DNA of 64,000 bases from Amblyomma americanum (lineage: Eukaryota; Arthropoda; Arachnida; Ixodida; Ixodidae): contig NW_027526484.1 of NCBI RefSeq assembly GCF_052857255.1, forward strand, positions 1,337,501 to 1,401,500, in the 5' to 3' direction. This document shows positions 8,815-21,660 of this stretch, piece after piece. Position 1 is the stretch's first letter. The number at the start of each line of letters is the position of its first letter. The position numbers and the translations under genes are program-made. The notes under the pieces are model-generated. The model saw nothing but the letters and a program-made list of their open reading frames with translations. It did not search any database and was not told the origin of the DNA.

Positions 8815-9589
8815 CCGAAAAATACAAAAACAGAGAAGAACGTTTCTAATGACTTTCTTCACGATAAATGCAAACCAATCAGCTGCCATCAGCTCGACTG
8901 GTGACGACGTGTTTGGTGCCAACGATCGAGCACCACCTAGAAGTTAAAGCCAACCTAATGAACGACAACAGACGGTAAACGTTCTCGATTTATTACTTAG
9001 GAGTAGTTATAGCGAAGACAAGAACATAGGCTTAACACGACTGTTGCGCCAGCGTTTCTTCTTTCAGCCACGTGCGTTTGCCTTTTGAAGGAATTCACAT
9101 TGAGGGGTATGAAACATGTTGTGACTTTTTTGTGAGTGACACAAGATTAAAGTGCCGCCAATAAACGAGCGCAGATTTTGGGCTATTTCTTTTAAGCGGA
9201 AGTAGTGTCTGAAAATGGCGATGAACATTCTTTTTAATTTTTTGTTGCAGTCACCTTGAAAAATGGGCTCTGCTTGAATACAGGCAAAGAAGACTTCTTT
9301 CTGTGCGACTGGAAAAATTTTCATACGCTTTCAAATTTATATCCGCGAACTTATGCGCATCCCAGTTGAAGGAATGCAGTGAAAATCTCGTGAAACCATT
9401 GCTTTCTTTTGGATGGAGCTGGCTAAATTTCGCTCAGGACTAATTAAACCTAAATGAAATTAGTGCGTCAGTATTTAAACGAATAACTAGGTACATCTTG
9501 TAATTTTAACGATACTCGTATGACAGCGACCTTCAGTATTAGACAGTGAATGTTTCTCTCACTTTTACAGCTCTGCAGTTTTATGTAGT
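8815..9589. other. Gene-free interval
   Basis: Low-complexity AT-rich sequence after the exon at 8605-8814. I see no exon, repeat boundary or RNA gene that I can support. Confidence 0.4.
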
Positions 9590-10620
9590 TTATGACCCTT
9601 ATTTATATGTATTCGAAGGCAGGTGGTGCACCTCGTCTACATAACCTCCTCATGCATTTATTCTTTTTTCTCCCGCAAAACAGAGTAGAAAAGAATGTAA
9701 AGACATTTGGTCAATGCGGGAAGCTCATCTGTGGTATTGGCTTATTGAGACATATTGGCTTTCCCGGCGAAATATAAAGCGTAGCTTACTTGCTTAGGAA
9801 TTAAAACCGTGTGCGAGGTTAGAAAGGACGGCTGCAAAGAGTCACGGTCATACGCAATCGCGTATAGCTTATTCAGTACTGGAGCTACGGCAGGCTTAAA
9901 GGATTTATAAAATGAAGTCCTCAGCCCATTGGGACAAGGAGACTTGCCTGGGTTCAGTTCTTCGCGTCTTTTTGTTACTTTCTCGGATGATATAGGGCTT
10001 TAAAACCAAGCGTTGATTTCATCGTATAATCGTGTTATCAGTAACAAAATTTCACGTTTAAAATGTTCGATCCTGACTGAACCAGAAGCGAATAGGGCAC
10101 TATAAATTTCAGCAAAACGCACGTTTTATACCGCCTTATTGCTTCCTCAGAGACCGCTGTCATTCAATGTCATATATTTGATTCAAATGAGCACGACTTT
10201 TCTCTACGCCGATAATGCTTTCGGTAGGCGGCTAATCAGCCATCAAGCGCTCAGCACCTAACCGCAGCGTAGCTCCGCGGGAGCATTCGTCATCAATACT
10301 TCCAACTGTTGCTTTAGAGATCGAATCTCATTGATGAAAACACGTCCCTTGATAAATTTTTCAGCTGTCATTTTGCTCGTTCTCACATGGAAAATTTTGG
10401 CAGCATTTTCGTTGATCTTGTATAACGCCAGATCTTGCTATCGCTATCATTTTTACTTTTGCTTCAATTTTTCCTACTATACTGCGCTACATGCCTGCTA
10501 CTCATTACACAACACGTCGATGACGTCCGCTGTCTCTCTAACAAAGAGTTCGTCTGCCAGAACTTGATCATTAAATTTCAATGATTTCCAAACGAATTTG
10601 CTACGTGTGCTTTGCTTCCC
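9590..10620 (-). mobile_element. L1-like LINE relic (RT N-terminal region)
   Basis: Reverse-strand translation of about 9880-10000 gives KRREELNPGKSPCPNGL followed by FYKSFKPAVAPVLNKLYAIA, the L1-type pattern at the start of the RT domain (normally with PGPDGL). About 9790-9870 continues with a PSFLTSHTVLIPK stretch. Upstream, around 10180-10260, GVEKSRAHLNQIYDIE resembles the linker before RT. Frameshifts and stops are frequent, so it is long dead. It is assigned by motif order only and the precise clade is uncertain. Confidence 0.6.
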
Positions 10621-11117
10621 AACTCCAAATGGCAGCAAGCAATTTTCATTGATACAGGATTCACTTGACAGTAACTACACGGGACACGTATGCTTGATAC
10701 AACACTGCATGACTTTTGCCTTGAAAGTCGTGCACCTTGCAAGCCGTCTAAACTTCAATCATATTTTAACACGCAACTTTTATGGTCAGCAACTACTGCA
10801 GCTTTACGGTATAAAATGTAGAATGACGTCCCTTTTCAGATCCAAATATCTAGAAACTTTGAATACTGGGTTAAAGATGTTTTTAGCGACATGTCGTAGT
10901 TCCAACCACCCTCTGTTATTTTGTTTGTCTTTTTCTTCTTTTTCGTGTTATGACTGGCATGCATTTGCACTGTTTGAGTTTCAAGTATCTTATTTTACTG
11001 TGCTTCTAAGCGTGAGCCCAAACAAGCTTTGTCTATAGGCCCATCTATTATTGTTGTATCATTTAGAAGTTAAATAAAGCAAATAACCGCTCACTCTCTC
11101 TCTCCCTTTCTCAAAAA

Positions 11118-11580
11118 AGTGTGCAAAGCTCATTTCACTTTGGATGCAAAGACAGGGACCGACGTCTTCTAGCCGACATCACAGCGGTAGTCCGCGCTGG
11201 CGTCGCTGGCAAGGCGCGAGCTATAGATCTGTCATGCGCTCAGAAAACACAGTTAGCCTGTGTCAATACAACACGGTCAGTGTTACACACCTGGTAGACG
11301 CTTTGAAAGAAAACCGTCCGGTCATCAACAATATTAGATGCATAAACGTAAGTCAAACGCCAGTGTGCACTGTTAAGGAGGAAGGCTCACAACCAAAATG
11401 TCCCGAAAAGTTGTCACGCACTAGAGGGGAGCAACGAAATGCTATAACTCGATCTTGAAAGAGCTATTGACAGAGTGCCGCATAGTGTACGTCAGGTTTA
11501 TATACACAGGAATGCTAAAAATCAAAGACCCGCCATCTCGCTGAATGTAAGAAAGTACGTGATGTAACTTCAAAATAAGG
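11118..11580 (+). mobile_element. Possible retroelement relic
   Basis: Plus-strand translation shows FGCKDRDRRLLADITAVV, then AGKARAIDLSCAQKTQLACV with no stop over about 45 codons. Further on, LDLERAIDRVPHSV resembles the LD.E.A.DRV RT motif of non-LTR elements. The parts lie in different frames. The family is not identified; this is a tentative call. Confidence 0.35.
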
Positions 11581-12216
11581 GAGAAAAAGCTGTGGTTTAA
11601 ATTTTGTTTAAACTTTGTTTAACCCTGGTGAGAAGCGAAACCTTCCTTTGCATGGCTAAGTTCAAAAACGCCACACACACTGCCGAACGAATTGTCTGCA
11701 AAGCGTCGATGAAATGCCCGATGGGGCAGCTGCCACCTGCCGCGGTGGGCAGATTGTGATGACGTGAGTTGGTCACTTGACCTGCCATGTTACACCACGT
11801 GACACCTGTCTTGTGACTGCACAGACGCTGCCCTCTTGAAAACCTAGCGTAGAGAAGTTTTCGCTTCAAAACAACTCTAGCCCAACGACTGCCAAGTTTT
11901 TCGAGAAAACTGCTTTCAACGTCGCATTAAAAACTAGCTCTAAAGAATTTCCTAAGAGGCAGTTAATCCCTTATGTCACAGCAGTGCGGCATTTTTGATA
12001 CCCTTCTTTTTAAAGGAGTTTTTCTGCGGAATTGCAGACATGGTTCAACCTGCCATTACTTCTATAAAAACGCATAAATTGTCGCGTGTGTGATTTAGTA
12101 CAAGATGTGCAACTGGAGATTCGTTCAGAGTTGAGATTCTCTTTGGTTGCGTTTCTCCTAATGCCACCCGTTATATCACCTTCCTGCAGTCAAGGGTACG
12201 TGTCGAGGGCACCTTG

Positions 12217-12423
12217 TCATCTCGGCGAGGCGGAGCTACGTCTTGGTAATTTGTGCTCTTCGCCATAAGCATTCGCCACCTCGTTCACTTCCTGCTTGGT
12301 CGTCTTCGTTCGTTGCGGCTCGAATACGAGTTTTTACAGCTTTGCCGCCGGTCTCTCGCAGGTGATGAACAGCAGGTAGTCGAACAAGAAGCTCCAGAGA
12401 AGCATGATGAAGAAGTAGGACAC
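12217..12423 (-). pseudogene. NRF-6-like terminal exon, nonsense-mutated copy
   Basis: Homologue of the terminal exon at 26105-26362. It has the same acceptor context (TATTGACAG|GTGTCC), then encodes VSYFFIMLLWSFLFDYLLFI (last transmembrane helix) and a TCERPAAKL segment, but a TAA at 12334-12336 replaces the Glu codon in the EKL motif. Recognisable homology (KLVFEPQRTKTTKQEVNE) continues past it to a TGA at 12217-12219. The EAPTG core is altered to ERPAA. It sits in duplicated segment A on the same strand as the intact copy. The nonsense codon and the broken core motif mark it as a pseudo-exon. Confidence 0.8.
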
Positions 12424-15400
12424 CTGTCAATAAGGTGGAAGAAGACGTAAATAGGAACCAGTGCAGCCACTAATGAGAACTATGAACAGTCTTCTAAACA
12501 CCTGAACCTTTCAGTGGTTGACATTCAGGTCTGAGGCATTAAGATATTGAGCATGAAAGCTGTGTTTTAATATGAGTCGAAATGTTTCAGATGCAATACT
12601 AGGCAACGGGCGTCATCAATCAGACCACACAAAACAATTCGCCATCGTTAGGCTATTTCCGCTTTGTGCTTCTTTACTGCGAGCAAGGAATCGTTGTTCC
12701 CGCATGGTTTCTCTACATGTCGACACCCTTCCGACCTGCTTCCAATTTTGCTTTTGCGTTCGCGTAGCGCCATTCATTTCTTGCGTCGCACTGCTGTGGT
12801 CTCTCATTCGCCGACGTCACGTGGCGAACTCTCACTTCGGGGCCTTCCCGGGTTTCGTGATTTCGTACAACGTTCCGAGACCGCGCTTCAGTGTTTCGGC
12901 GTCTATTCTCCTCCTTTTGGGCTGCTTCCCGAGCCCGCACCTCAGAATCGTGGCGCGCCGAGCATTTGTATGCTCAGCATTCCGCTAGTGTCGCATTCGC
13001 TTGGGACATTGTACCGACGGTTCCTCCTTCCCGTCGGCTTCACGTTTCCACGCCTCTACCTTTCTCTTACATGTTGCGTGCCTAGCGTGATGTTCCATGT
13101 GCTGCTGCTCTGCTTCATCCATTGCACTACTCAGCTACCATGTCGTCACTACGGTGCTGTCGGCCACATCAGCATGGCTCCGTCTCTTCTGCTGCGGTGC
13201 CATCTGTCTAGGCGCTACTGCATGCTCCTGAGTCTGCTATCTGTTTCGCTTGATAATTCTCCACTGCGGCATCTACCTCCGCTGCATACGTATTTCATGA
13301 CCCTCCACTTCTGTGCCTCCTTTGATGAGTCTCATGGGCTCGAATTGTGCAAAATAGATTTCGATACCGACTGATGTAAACGCTATCTTGTCGAGAGCTA
13401 GCGCAAGTGGGCCGGGTGAACTATAAACTGACCAACTTGGTCAAATCGGGCAGCTGGGTTAAAGCGAAACGCCGTCGAGTCGTTCACTTGTTATGAAAGT
13501 GCAATAAGAGCGAGTTTTTTACCGGTGCCCTCAGGCACGGTCTTGAAAACCGCGCTTACTGCTTCAGTCTGTCCGCACATACGCAGGCAGCCGCTTCATT
13601 TGCGCCAGGCTCGATTCGCAGGCATCGAGTAAGTGCAATTGCCCAATCCTCCAATGGGCATGGCCTTCCTCCGCCAGACGCCTGACTCGGTCCCTACTGC
13701 CCCGCAGAGATACGCGAGACTCATGCACTCTTGTCGCCCCACTTCTTGTCCCGTCCTTAGCGCTAATTTATTCGTGCAAAACCAACTAGCTCAACTTCAT
13801 TATCTGACGGACTCGTGGGAGGGTTGCGGGGCATGAAAAATAATGCGCAAATCGAATAACTTCCGCTACGGTAGTTTTGGCTGCGCAAGTATAGTCTATC
13901 AAAAGCTAGGAGCCCACCGTAACCACGGTGTAAGAATAGAGAGGTGTACCAACCGCGCCGCTTCTCCTGTGCTCCTCACGTTCATCGCAGAGTCTCGCAG
14001 TTTCGCTGCCTGCCGACAGATGGCGACGCAGAAATGCGGGCCCTAGTGGGCCCGTCTTTGTCGTCTGCTTGCAGTGAACACGCCGTTGAACGTAAGCTTT
14101 TCTCGGCATGGACTTCCAATTCGGTCTGTAGTGTTGTTCTTTGACTGAAACACGACTGCATTTTGATTATGGTGATGTATGGTGCTGTCGCCGGTTCTTC
14201 GGTGCTTCGACAATGGGCGAAAGTGCACTGCTCCGCGATGTACGACAGGCTACAAGCCGTGCAAAGAAACGTTTTCACTGTTTTGGGCGCCAAGGACGGA
14301 GAACGTTTGAAGGTGTGGAGAAATATTATCTTACGTAATGACCGTTTGCTGCAACCTTCAGGCTAATTATGTGAGAAACATTTCTAGCCTCATCTCGTGT
14401 CGAAAACGCGGGAAGCCATGTACAAGGGCCATATACTCGTACGTGCACCGGGGGGATCTTGTCTTGCGAAAGATGCTGTGCCAACTAGGTTCTTTGACCG
14501 TTCTGCACACCTGTCGAAAGTTAGTAAGGAACGGAAATCGCTCCACGGTGCTCGAGGATGCGGCGAATCAAGAGCCGTCTACGAAGGAGGGCCGCAGGAA
14601 CCATATCTTCCTCGGGCACCACATCGCGCGGCTTCAGTTACTTGTTTGAAGTGCTGCCGAACATTTTAACTTCTAGCTCTTGGGGCTGCCATCGACTCGA
14701 ACTAGATCTGGAGTCAGAAGCGTGTACTTTTCGAAAGCTGAGCGCATCAAAGTTAACCAGTTGAGAGCACCGCCAAACCCGTCTCCTCCGGTCCTGCCGA
14801 CAATGATCGTAATTGTCAATGAGGACGTGACTATGACGCTAATTGCTATACTGAAAAGGCAAATCTCACTAGAAAAATTTCAGCTGTCAAGTGACACGAC
14901 ACGAAGTGCTGAAAATATTGTCGCAATTTGCTCAAACAAGTGGGTGACGCTGTTGTCTGTCGTGGTGGACTAAATCCAAAGGCTTATCCTCGAGTTTAGC
15001 GGGACAGCGGATTTCTTGATATAAGTGTGGCGTGGCACAAGCACTGCAAGTTTATTCAGCAGCCTCAGGTCTAAGCACTTGTCCAAGATGCCTCAGTTTC
15101 TCGGACACCTTGAAACTCCGCGAAAAGCGGTTAGCGAAGAGAGGTCAGGCAGCTGGAACAAGTAGATTTTGTTTCAAGTCTCCAGAAAATGCTGAACGAA
15201 TGGCGACACTGAAAAGGGCGAACTACGCACGCGAGCTACGTCAATGAGGATTCGTCAGTACTCCAAAGCAAAGGAAAAATAAATGGGCAACAGAACGCAA
15301 TCACTGAGTAAAACTGTCAAAGAAGGACATTCTTGATTGCAGTGTACGTGGAATGGCCGGGATTTTAGTTTCTATAATTAGGCACGAAAAACAAGGTCTG

Positions 15401-17914
15401 GCTAATTTCAGCGCTTTTCGTCTTGTGGGTCGTACATGTGCTCTTTCGCTCATCAGTGACACCGATTTTAGAGTGTCTTGTTTTCTTTGACAATAAAGCT
15501 AGTGATATATGTACCGAATATGAGTGCATTATTTTGCAGTTTCATTAGCATGCCGACTGATTCGATCACACTCAGGCTTATGTGTTTTTTGGCTTGCGTG
15601 CGATATTTTCATACTATGCCAGGAATTTACAGTTTCATTTATTTAATGTCTGTAGTAAAGAAAATAGCACCTATCACATTCTGCTCAGATCGCTCACCGC
15701 AGTCGGCACCACTGCTCAGACAACCTGCACGCCGTGTTGGCTTAAATCCCTTGAATGTTTTTCGCTTTGACGGTTTGATGAATTGCGCATAATCGCTGAA
15801 TACAGGAATCCACTTTTTATCAGCCTGGTGGCAAGCGAATGGTTGGAATTACCAATGTTTCGCACACGCTAAATAACCTGAAGGCCACGAGAACTACTGG
15901 TAAACAATGGGAATTATCGGAAAACATGCGTCTCATTTTCTGGTTATTTACTCATTTTGGCTAAGCTTTGCGTTTAAACCAGTTGCTCTCGTTCCCTCTC
16001 AAGGTGTATTTCCACAATATTCCAACATTTCCTTGCTAACGTCTATTCCTGCCCAATTTGCTTTTTCTAACTTCAAATGCGGCCGCAGTCATGTGGCGCC
16101 ATCCGGCCGAGCGTCGAGAACTGCGAGGCGTTTTGTGCCACCTGCCGAGGGCTCGTTGAGACACCTTTCTATTACACCGTGCACCGTAACCATAGCCAGA
16201 GCGAGAGCGTTGCCGAAGGATGGTGCTATTATCGTCTGCAATTGCCGCTATCTAGGAGGCACCGGGCGAGGTGACGTTGCCTCTCGCTCCCGCGAGACCT
16301 CCTCAGCAAGTTCACGAGAGTGAGGGAGACATGCCTCCTAGGACGGCGCTGCCGCAGGTACGGAACCTTGGCGTAACGCAATAACAGCCGCCAGTGATTG
16401 GACAGTGCTCTGTTTCGACCACCACAGGATAGGTGATGTTTTTAAAAAATAGCCTATTTAAAATGCGCGCACTACAAGAGACAGTTTTTTTTCAGCATCT
16501 CATATCCCGGAGTAATTTCCTGAAGGGGATTTTTTCTGGTATAAGTAACACGAAGATTTAGAGATATTACAGTTTAAATGAAGAACAGCTGACCCATTGC
16601 TCCCCACATCCCCCGCTCCACTCGACCCCTAAAAACTTTCCATGAGCAATATAGTTCGAGACTCTGTTAAAGGTAATGTTGTAGAGTTAGAACAAACACA
16701 GTTCGCCGCCCCGTGCACCCTTTGTTGTCAGTTTTAAACTGCCAACAAAAGGAGGCGTTCGGATTCACTTTTTTGCTCTCTCTTCAAGCGGACTTAGCAG
16801 CAATTTCTCCCCGATCTAAGGTTGTGGGTGAAGAACTGCGCGAAGCTTTATTTTTACATTCAGGAGTCCAGAATGCGTGTGTGTTTGATACATATATTAC
16901 TTGCTGATACCTCAAGTGTCATTATAGAGACAGTGCTTTCTGTATTTCGTGGAAAGAGAAATCTTGACTATCAGACAGTGGAAATGTGAGATAATTTGGA
17001 TTTTTCTTGTAGCCGGTATTTGATCATTCCATTTTAGCAACATGACATTTATTTATTCACAATTCTATTAAGGAAAACGGCATAGATCGTCCGTACTGAT
17101 CCGTTACAAACTTTTACCGAGTGGAGTGGGAAATCGTCTGCCGGCTTCGCATGGGCAGTGCTTGAAGCTTTCTTGGAGGTAAGCCCCCAAGCACTTCGTG
17201 ATTATATTTATGGGTTTATATGTGAAAATAAAAGAACTGCGTGGTCATTCTTAGATATGTAGCATGACGAAGAAATAAAGACAACGCTCGGTACACGGCT
17301 AGTGTATGCCTAGATGGATACCCATGAAAAACGGGAATAAATGTACGCACTGTCTGAGGACGCTGAAACGCAAGCATCACTATGCACAAAAATGTTCTGC
17401 TGGCAAAATGAGCTGCACTGGCGGTCAAGCATGTCTTCTTTGTCGCCTGCAACATTTAAACACGAAGGTTCGAATAAAAAGCGCAGTGTCGCCGGCGCGG
17501 CGACTCCCCTCCATGCAGCGACGTGCTACACACTCTCAAAGCGTAAGTACCAGCTCTATAGGGGCAGCTCTTTTGCCTTTAGCTGACCAGAATACGTGAC
17601 ACGGCAGAAATTGGCTACGACAGAGTTTAATGCCAATCAAGGCGCCGAGTAAGGTGGGTTGTCGTGCAGACGACGCCGCCAAGGACTACAACCACGATGG
17701 CACTTGAGTTCATCAGGTAAACGCGCGCATGCGCAGTGGGCTTAGCAAAACCGGTTTATTCTGAGAGAAGTTTGGTTCCTCGGCGTCTCGTTTGGGTAAT
17801 GGTGAAGAAATACAAAAAGAATTCAAGTCTCATGAAATTAGCGCAAAATTAAGCGTAAAAGTCAGCACAAACTCATAACTAATTACAAAACAAAAATTCA
17901 CTCCGGGCACTTAT

Positions 17915-18057
17915 CACAGAGAAGTGCGAGAACATCCTCTCCAGGGATGTGTGCAGCCAGAGCCGTATAGAGGGCAGGTGGGTGATGTTCATACACGACG
18001 AAGGATAGCCTGCTTAGGGACGTGAAGAAGCTCCATGACAGGAACGTGTTAAAAAGC
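17915..18057 (-). pseudogene. NRF-6-like penultimate exon, decayed copy A
   Basis: Homologous to 29578-29727. The acceptor GCGAACGCAG|GC is retained. The sequence encodes FNTFLSWSFFTSLSRLSFVVY, the conserved FLSW...PLSRLSF motif preceding the last helices of NRF-6-type proteins, but only after a 1 nt deletion near the exon start. A second, compensating indel near 17.97 kb returns the frame to an ERMFSHFSV-like end. The out-of-register stretch contains a stop in the exon's proper frame, and the donor reads ATAAG instead of GTAAG. The exon cannot be used normally. Confidence 0.78.
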
Positions 18058-18639
18058 CTGCGTTCGCGAAAGGACAGGTGGAAGTACATAGATAATCCTG
18101 TTTTATGACCGAGTAAAAAGAACAGAATGAGCAATTATTACTGTGAGCCATGGAAGCAAGAGAGAAGGTATTGAAGACTTTTCGGAGCACTCACTGCCGG
18201 AAACATATAATTTTAATTTTGTAGGGCAATACACGGACTACGGCAACTCTTATCGAGCAATGCACAAATTTAGGTTCCAATAACGCTTTAAAAGATAGTG
18301 GCAAATATTGGTTCAGGATGACAGGCGTGAGCACTCATGCTGCTGAAAATAATGTCTCCTTTACGCTTAAATCTTACGAAGACGGGCTCAGGGTGGTCGG
18401 CTTGATTTAATAGCGTGTTTGAAACACACGCTTGTGTCACTCGGGTTCGATCGAATTTCCAGCCTTACGAACCTAAGAAGGAAGAAGGGAGCTAGGTGAC
18501 GCATCAGGAGAGTGAAAGCAGTCAGTTTGCGCGAACTGACCGCTAAAGCGCACTTATTTTAAGCACTAAATCCTTTTAGCTCACGTTTTCGGCGTGCCGC
18601 GAGCAGAGATCGGCATCCTCAAGAGGACGAGCCCTCATG

Positions 18640-18835
18640 AGGGCGTCCTCACCTTCACCTCATGAGGATTTCAGTCGGTGAGGTGAGGATAAGGAAAGAT
18701 GGGCGTATGAAAATTCGTTAGAACGAGGGTGAGGGAAGAACGACATAATGAGGTGAGGGCGAGGGGTGGAATACATGACGAGGTGAGGGCGAGGGAAGAC
18801 AAGATGCACGGTGTGAGGGTGAGGTTGATGGCTCG
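18640..18835 (+). repeat. GAGGTGAGGGCGAGGG-type minisatellite
   Basis: Imperfect purine-rich tandem units (GAGGTGAGGGCGAGG, GGTGAGGATAAGG, GTGAGGGTGAGG) with AT-rich spacers. Related arrays lie at 21484-21660. The strong G-run strand asymmetry could form G-quadruplexes; there is no coding potential. Confidence 0.7.
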
Positions 18836-19629
18836 AACCGCACTCCGGGCTAATGCTTTTGTCTGTGCCGGCCGTTATGAATTCTTATTTTGAAGCGCTA
18901 CTTCTTATGGTGAAGATCCCGGGGAAGACGTAGTTTGTGCAGTCTGGAGGTACACGAGGCGAACACGAAACGGGGGTGCAGCACACCTTCTTCGTCGCCA
19001 TGATGGACTACACCGCCGAAAAAAGAGCTCCTTCAACTCGAAAAGATTTTTTTAATTGTCTAAAGTATTCAGTGAATAACCCTGTATATGTGATAACAAG
19101 GGGCCACTGGCCGAGCCGTGCGGGTGGCTGGCTGTCAAACGGGAGCCATAGCACTGCAGTCAACATTTTCATTACCAGCTCCGAGTCGGTCGGATGATCA
19201 GAGTGTAGAGTAAAACACGTAGAAATTATACCTAGCAAGGCCGTTGAATTCCGAAGTTGTAGGCCTTCTTTGTCGGAACGAAGTTCGATTTCAGCTGAGT
19301 GAGGTTTTAAAGAACTGGCTGCAGCGCAAAAATTCTTCGACGAAATTCCACTCTCAAATGAAAGCCGGTTGGCGGCGTTAGTGTGGAGTTTTTCCATTCA
19401 TATTGTGAGTAGTTCAGCACAGTCGTATCTTTCTATATTCACTGGAATTGAGGTATAGGAAAGCGGTCCGACAATGAGGTGGGCAAAGTCAATCATTGTA
19501 ATCTTACCATGGAAATAAAGCAGCAGCTTAACAACTTTGGTCTGAATCATCGCTCGCTCCCCCTTGCATTGTGCGATGTGCTAAAAAAGAAAAAAGTTGT
19601 ACAACTCTCCAAATAACAGCAACATCTCT

Positions 19630-19750
19630 TGGTTCTATTTCTGTCGCTGGTGAGACATGAGACCACATAATCGCGCGCCTGATTTTATGAACCACATTTC
19701 TCGCAGGCATGGTAGGAAACTGACTCTCAACGTTTGGGTAATGCGTAGCC
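19630..19750 (-). pseudogene. Possible relic of the NRF-6-like FFDRILWS exon
   Basis: Weak base-level similarity to the exon at 35928-36045: GAAATGTGG, CAGG and GATTATGTGGTCTCATGTC correspond in order to parts of that exon. The position is as expected if duplicated segment A once extended this far (upstream of 17915-18057 on the minus strand). No open reading frame survives. Treat as a hint. Confidence 0.25.
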
Positions 19751-19759
19751 ATGCAAGCA

Positions 19760-21480
19760 AAGCAATCACGGGCGGTTTAGCTTGGGGCTAATCAAGAATT
19801 ATTGTGTGCTAGCACCACTAGCCCTGATTTAAATTTACTCTGTATACTTTTGCTTGACGTGAACTGGCTTACTTCGGTTGATATTTCATATGATGTAAGT
19901 TTGCGTGATATTGCATCATTTTAAACTTATACTGCGGTATAATTGGTCAATTCTCTGCATTCACAGGCCCATTTGATCCTGATTCCGCTCCTGGCGCTGA
20001 GATGTAGCTTGTAGGCTACGCGCCACTGCCTTGTGATGGCAGATGCTGCCATCGGCGGGGCTTATGAGGCCCAAGTTTTTCCTGAGGAATCTCTCCCATA
20101 TGATTAATTGAACTGCCACTGCGGGCCGTTTGCTCATAATTTGATGGGCAGCTTGTGATGACGTCACAACGTCACGTGACCAAGGTGGCCCACGTGCTAG
20201 AAGCAGGATTCCGATAGACAGACCACCGATTTTCGGCGGAGTAGAAACGCTAGGGCACTATAATGGCAACCACAGGAACCGTTCACTCGAGACACCGACA
20301 GTTAATGTTTGCCATTATTCAACCTAAAAGCTGCATTTTAGCCACGCGTTTGAGTTTCAAATGGCCTGAAAAATGTTTTAATTCAAGAGACAGCATAAGA
20401 GCCTCACTGCAGTGGCAAGCCGGAATCGCACTGAGGGAAGACACTTAAGAAATAAAAAGCTTCATAGCTGGAGGAGCGGGATCCGAAGCCGCGGTTGCGC
20501 TAAAAAATCAGTTCCGCTGGTCGCTGCTTCAGACCTCAACGCCATCGCAACAGCATTTTTAAAGCACTGTATTTTAATTGCATTGAAAATATTTTCATTT
20601 ACATTAACTTTTTAGGAAACGCCTCGAATCGTATCGCAAAAGGACAGAGCAGCAGAGCACTAGATGCGAGGTAAGGCTGAGCACATCACCAAGAGGGAGG
20701 GCCACTCCGATTTAATGTCGTTCGGTTCATGCACTTGCCTCAGATGAACGGTCAGTTGGGAGAAATCTTAACATTCTGCCTGTAAAAATTGCCAAGCTCT
20801 CAATCTATGCTTGCATTGTCGTCATCTTGGTCACTACGCACGTTCACGCGTGTTAAATTGCCAGTCTCTCACGCTGCAGTTTGAAAGGGTGGTCTTCATT
20901 AGCTTCAATCCGTGCGCGTGGAAGCGTCATCAGACAAGCGTCCAGCAATCCGCACGATATGGCGAGAGGTTAAAGGCAGTGAAATTCAGAAGACCCAGTG
21001 CTATCGTAAAGTCATCGGGTAATGGTAATTAAGCGGCCTAGAAATTTTTTCTAAGTTTTTTCTATGCTTAGACTCATTGTAATGTTCGTGGTAAATGCTA
21101 TTGCATTTTTTTCTGAATATTCTTGGCGTACATTAGTTTTTGTACAGACACAACAACGTGCTGACTTATTTTAGCGGCGCATATAGATAACAATGAAATT
21201 TTGTAGGTGCAGTTAACATGTATGCACGCAGTGCGTGCCAGAAGTAAAGGCAGAGTGTTATTTTGGGGCTCAACTCGTAACTGTCTCGGTTTTGTCTCAC
21301 GTATTAGCTCTAACAATACACACACATGTACACGGACACACTCAATAAAAGGATCTAGCCTCTCGTCCAACAATGCCTTTAGGGCTTGTCGCCTTTAGGG
21401 CTTGTCTTAAATGTTTATTACTCACTAATATCGCCGGAAGTTGCCTACTACAAAAATAACTCGAATTTTAAAACGACTGT
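19760..21480. other. Gene-free interval
   Basis: No exon was recognised. A GTGATGACGTCACAACGTCACGTGACC stretch near 20155-20182 resembles one at 11754-11806 and probably belongs to an interspersed repeat. A T-rich region follows. Confidence 0.35.
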
Positions 21481-21483
21481 TAG

Positions 21484-21660
21484 TTAGGGTGAGGGTGAGG
21501 GAGGGTCACCGATGTGAGGGCGAGAGAGGGCCAGCAAGTTTTTTGAATTGAGGATGAGGCTGAGGGAGGGCCGGATAACATCTCAAAATGAGGGCGAGGG
21601 TGAGGGAGGGCCTTGGATTCAACAGTGAGGGTGAGGAAGGAAAACCAAAAATGAGGGCAT
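21484..21660 (+). repeat. GTGAGGGTGAGGG minisatellite
   Basis: Five or so degenerate blocks of GTGAGGG(T/C)GAGGGAGGG separated by short AT-rich spacers. Same family as 18640-18835. The start (GTTAGGGTGAGGG) looks telomere-like but is not a TTAGG array. Confidence 0.7.

Larger units (their letters stand above)
12080..18300. repeat. Segmental duplication copy A (paralogous to 26040-30000)
   Basis: Several blocks align colinearly with the 26.0-30.0 kb region: the terminal NRF-6-like exon (12.2-12.4 against 26.1-26.4 kb), the CTTCATCCATTG region (13.1 against 26.6 kb), the AACTTCC.CGC.. block (13.85 against 27.48 kb), the block ending TTTAAAATGCG (16.1-16.5 against 27.8-28.1 kb), the GTTAAAGGTAAT block (16.6 against 28.25 kb) and the penultimate exon (17.9 against 29.6 kb). 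Divergence is high with many indels. This is the only broad structure explaining 12-18 kb, and no independent gene was seen in it. Confidence 0.7.

Noticed and set aside
10598..11038. 146-codon plus-strand open frame
   Set aside because: AT-rich, no domain, and adjacent to L1-like relic sequence readable on the other strand.
12664..13374. 236-codon plus-strand open frame
   Set aside because: No domain recognised, and the paralogous segment at 26.5-26.9 kb does not preserve the frame, so it looks like chance.
21484..21500. Telomere-like GTTAGGGTGAGGG start
   Set aside because: Units are GTGAGGG-type and irregular, not TTAGG; internal minisatellite.
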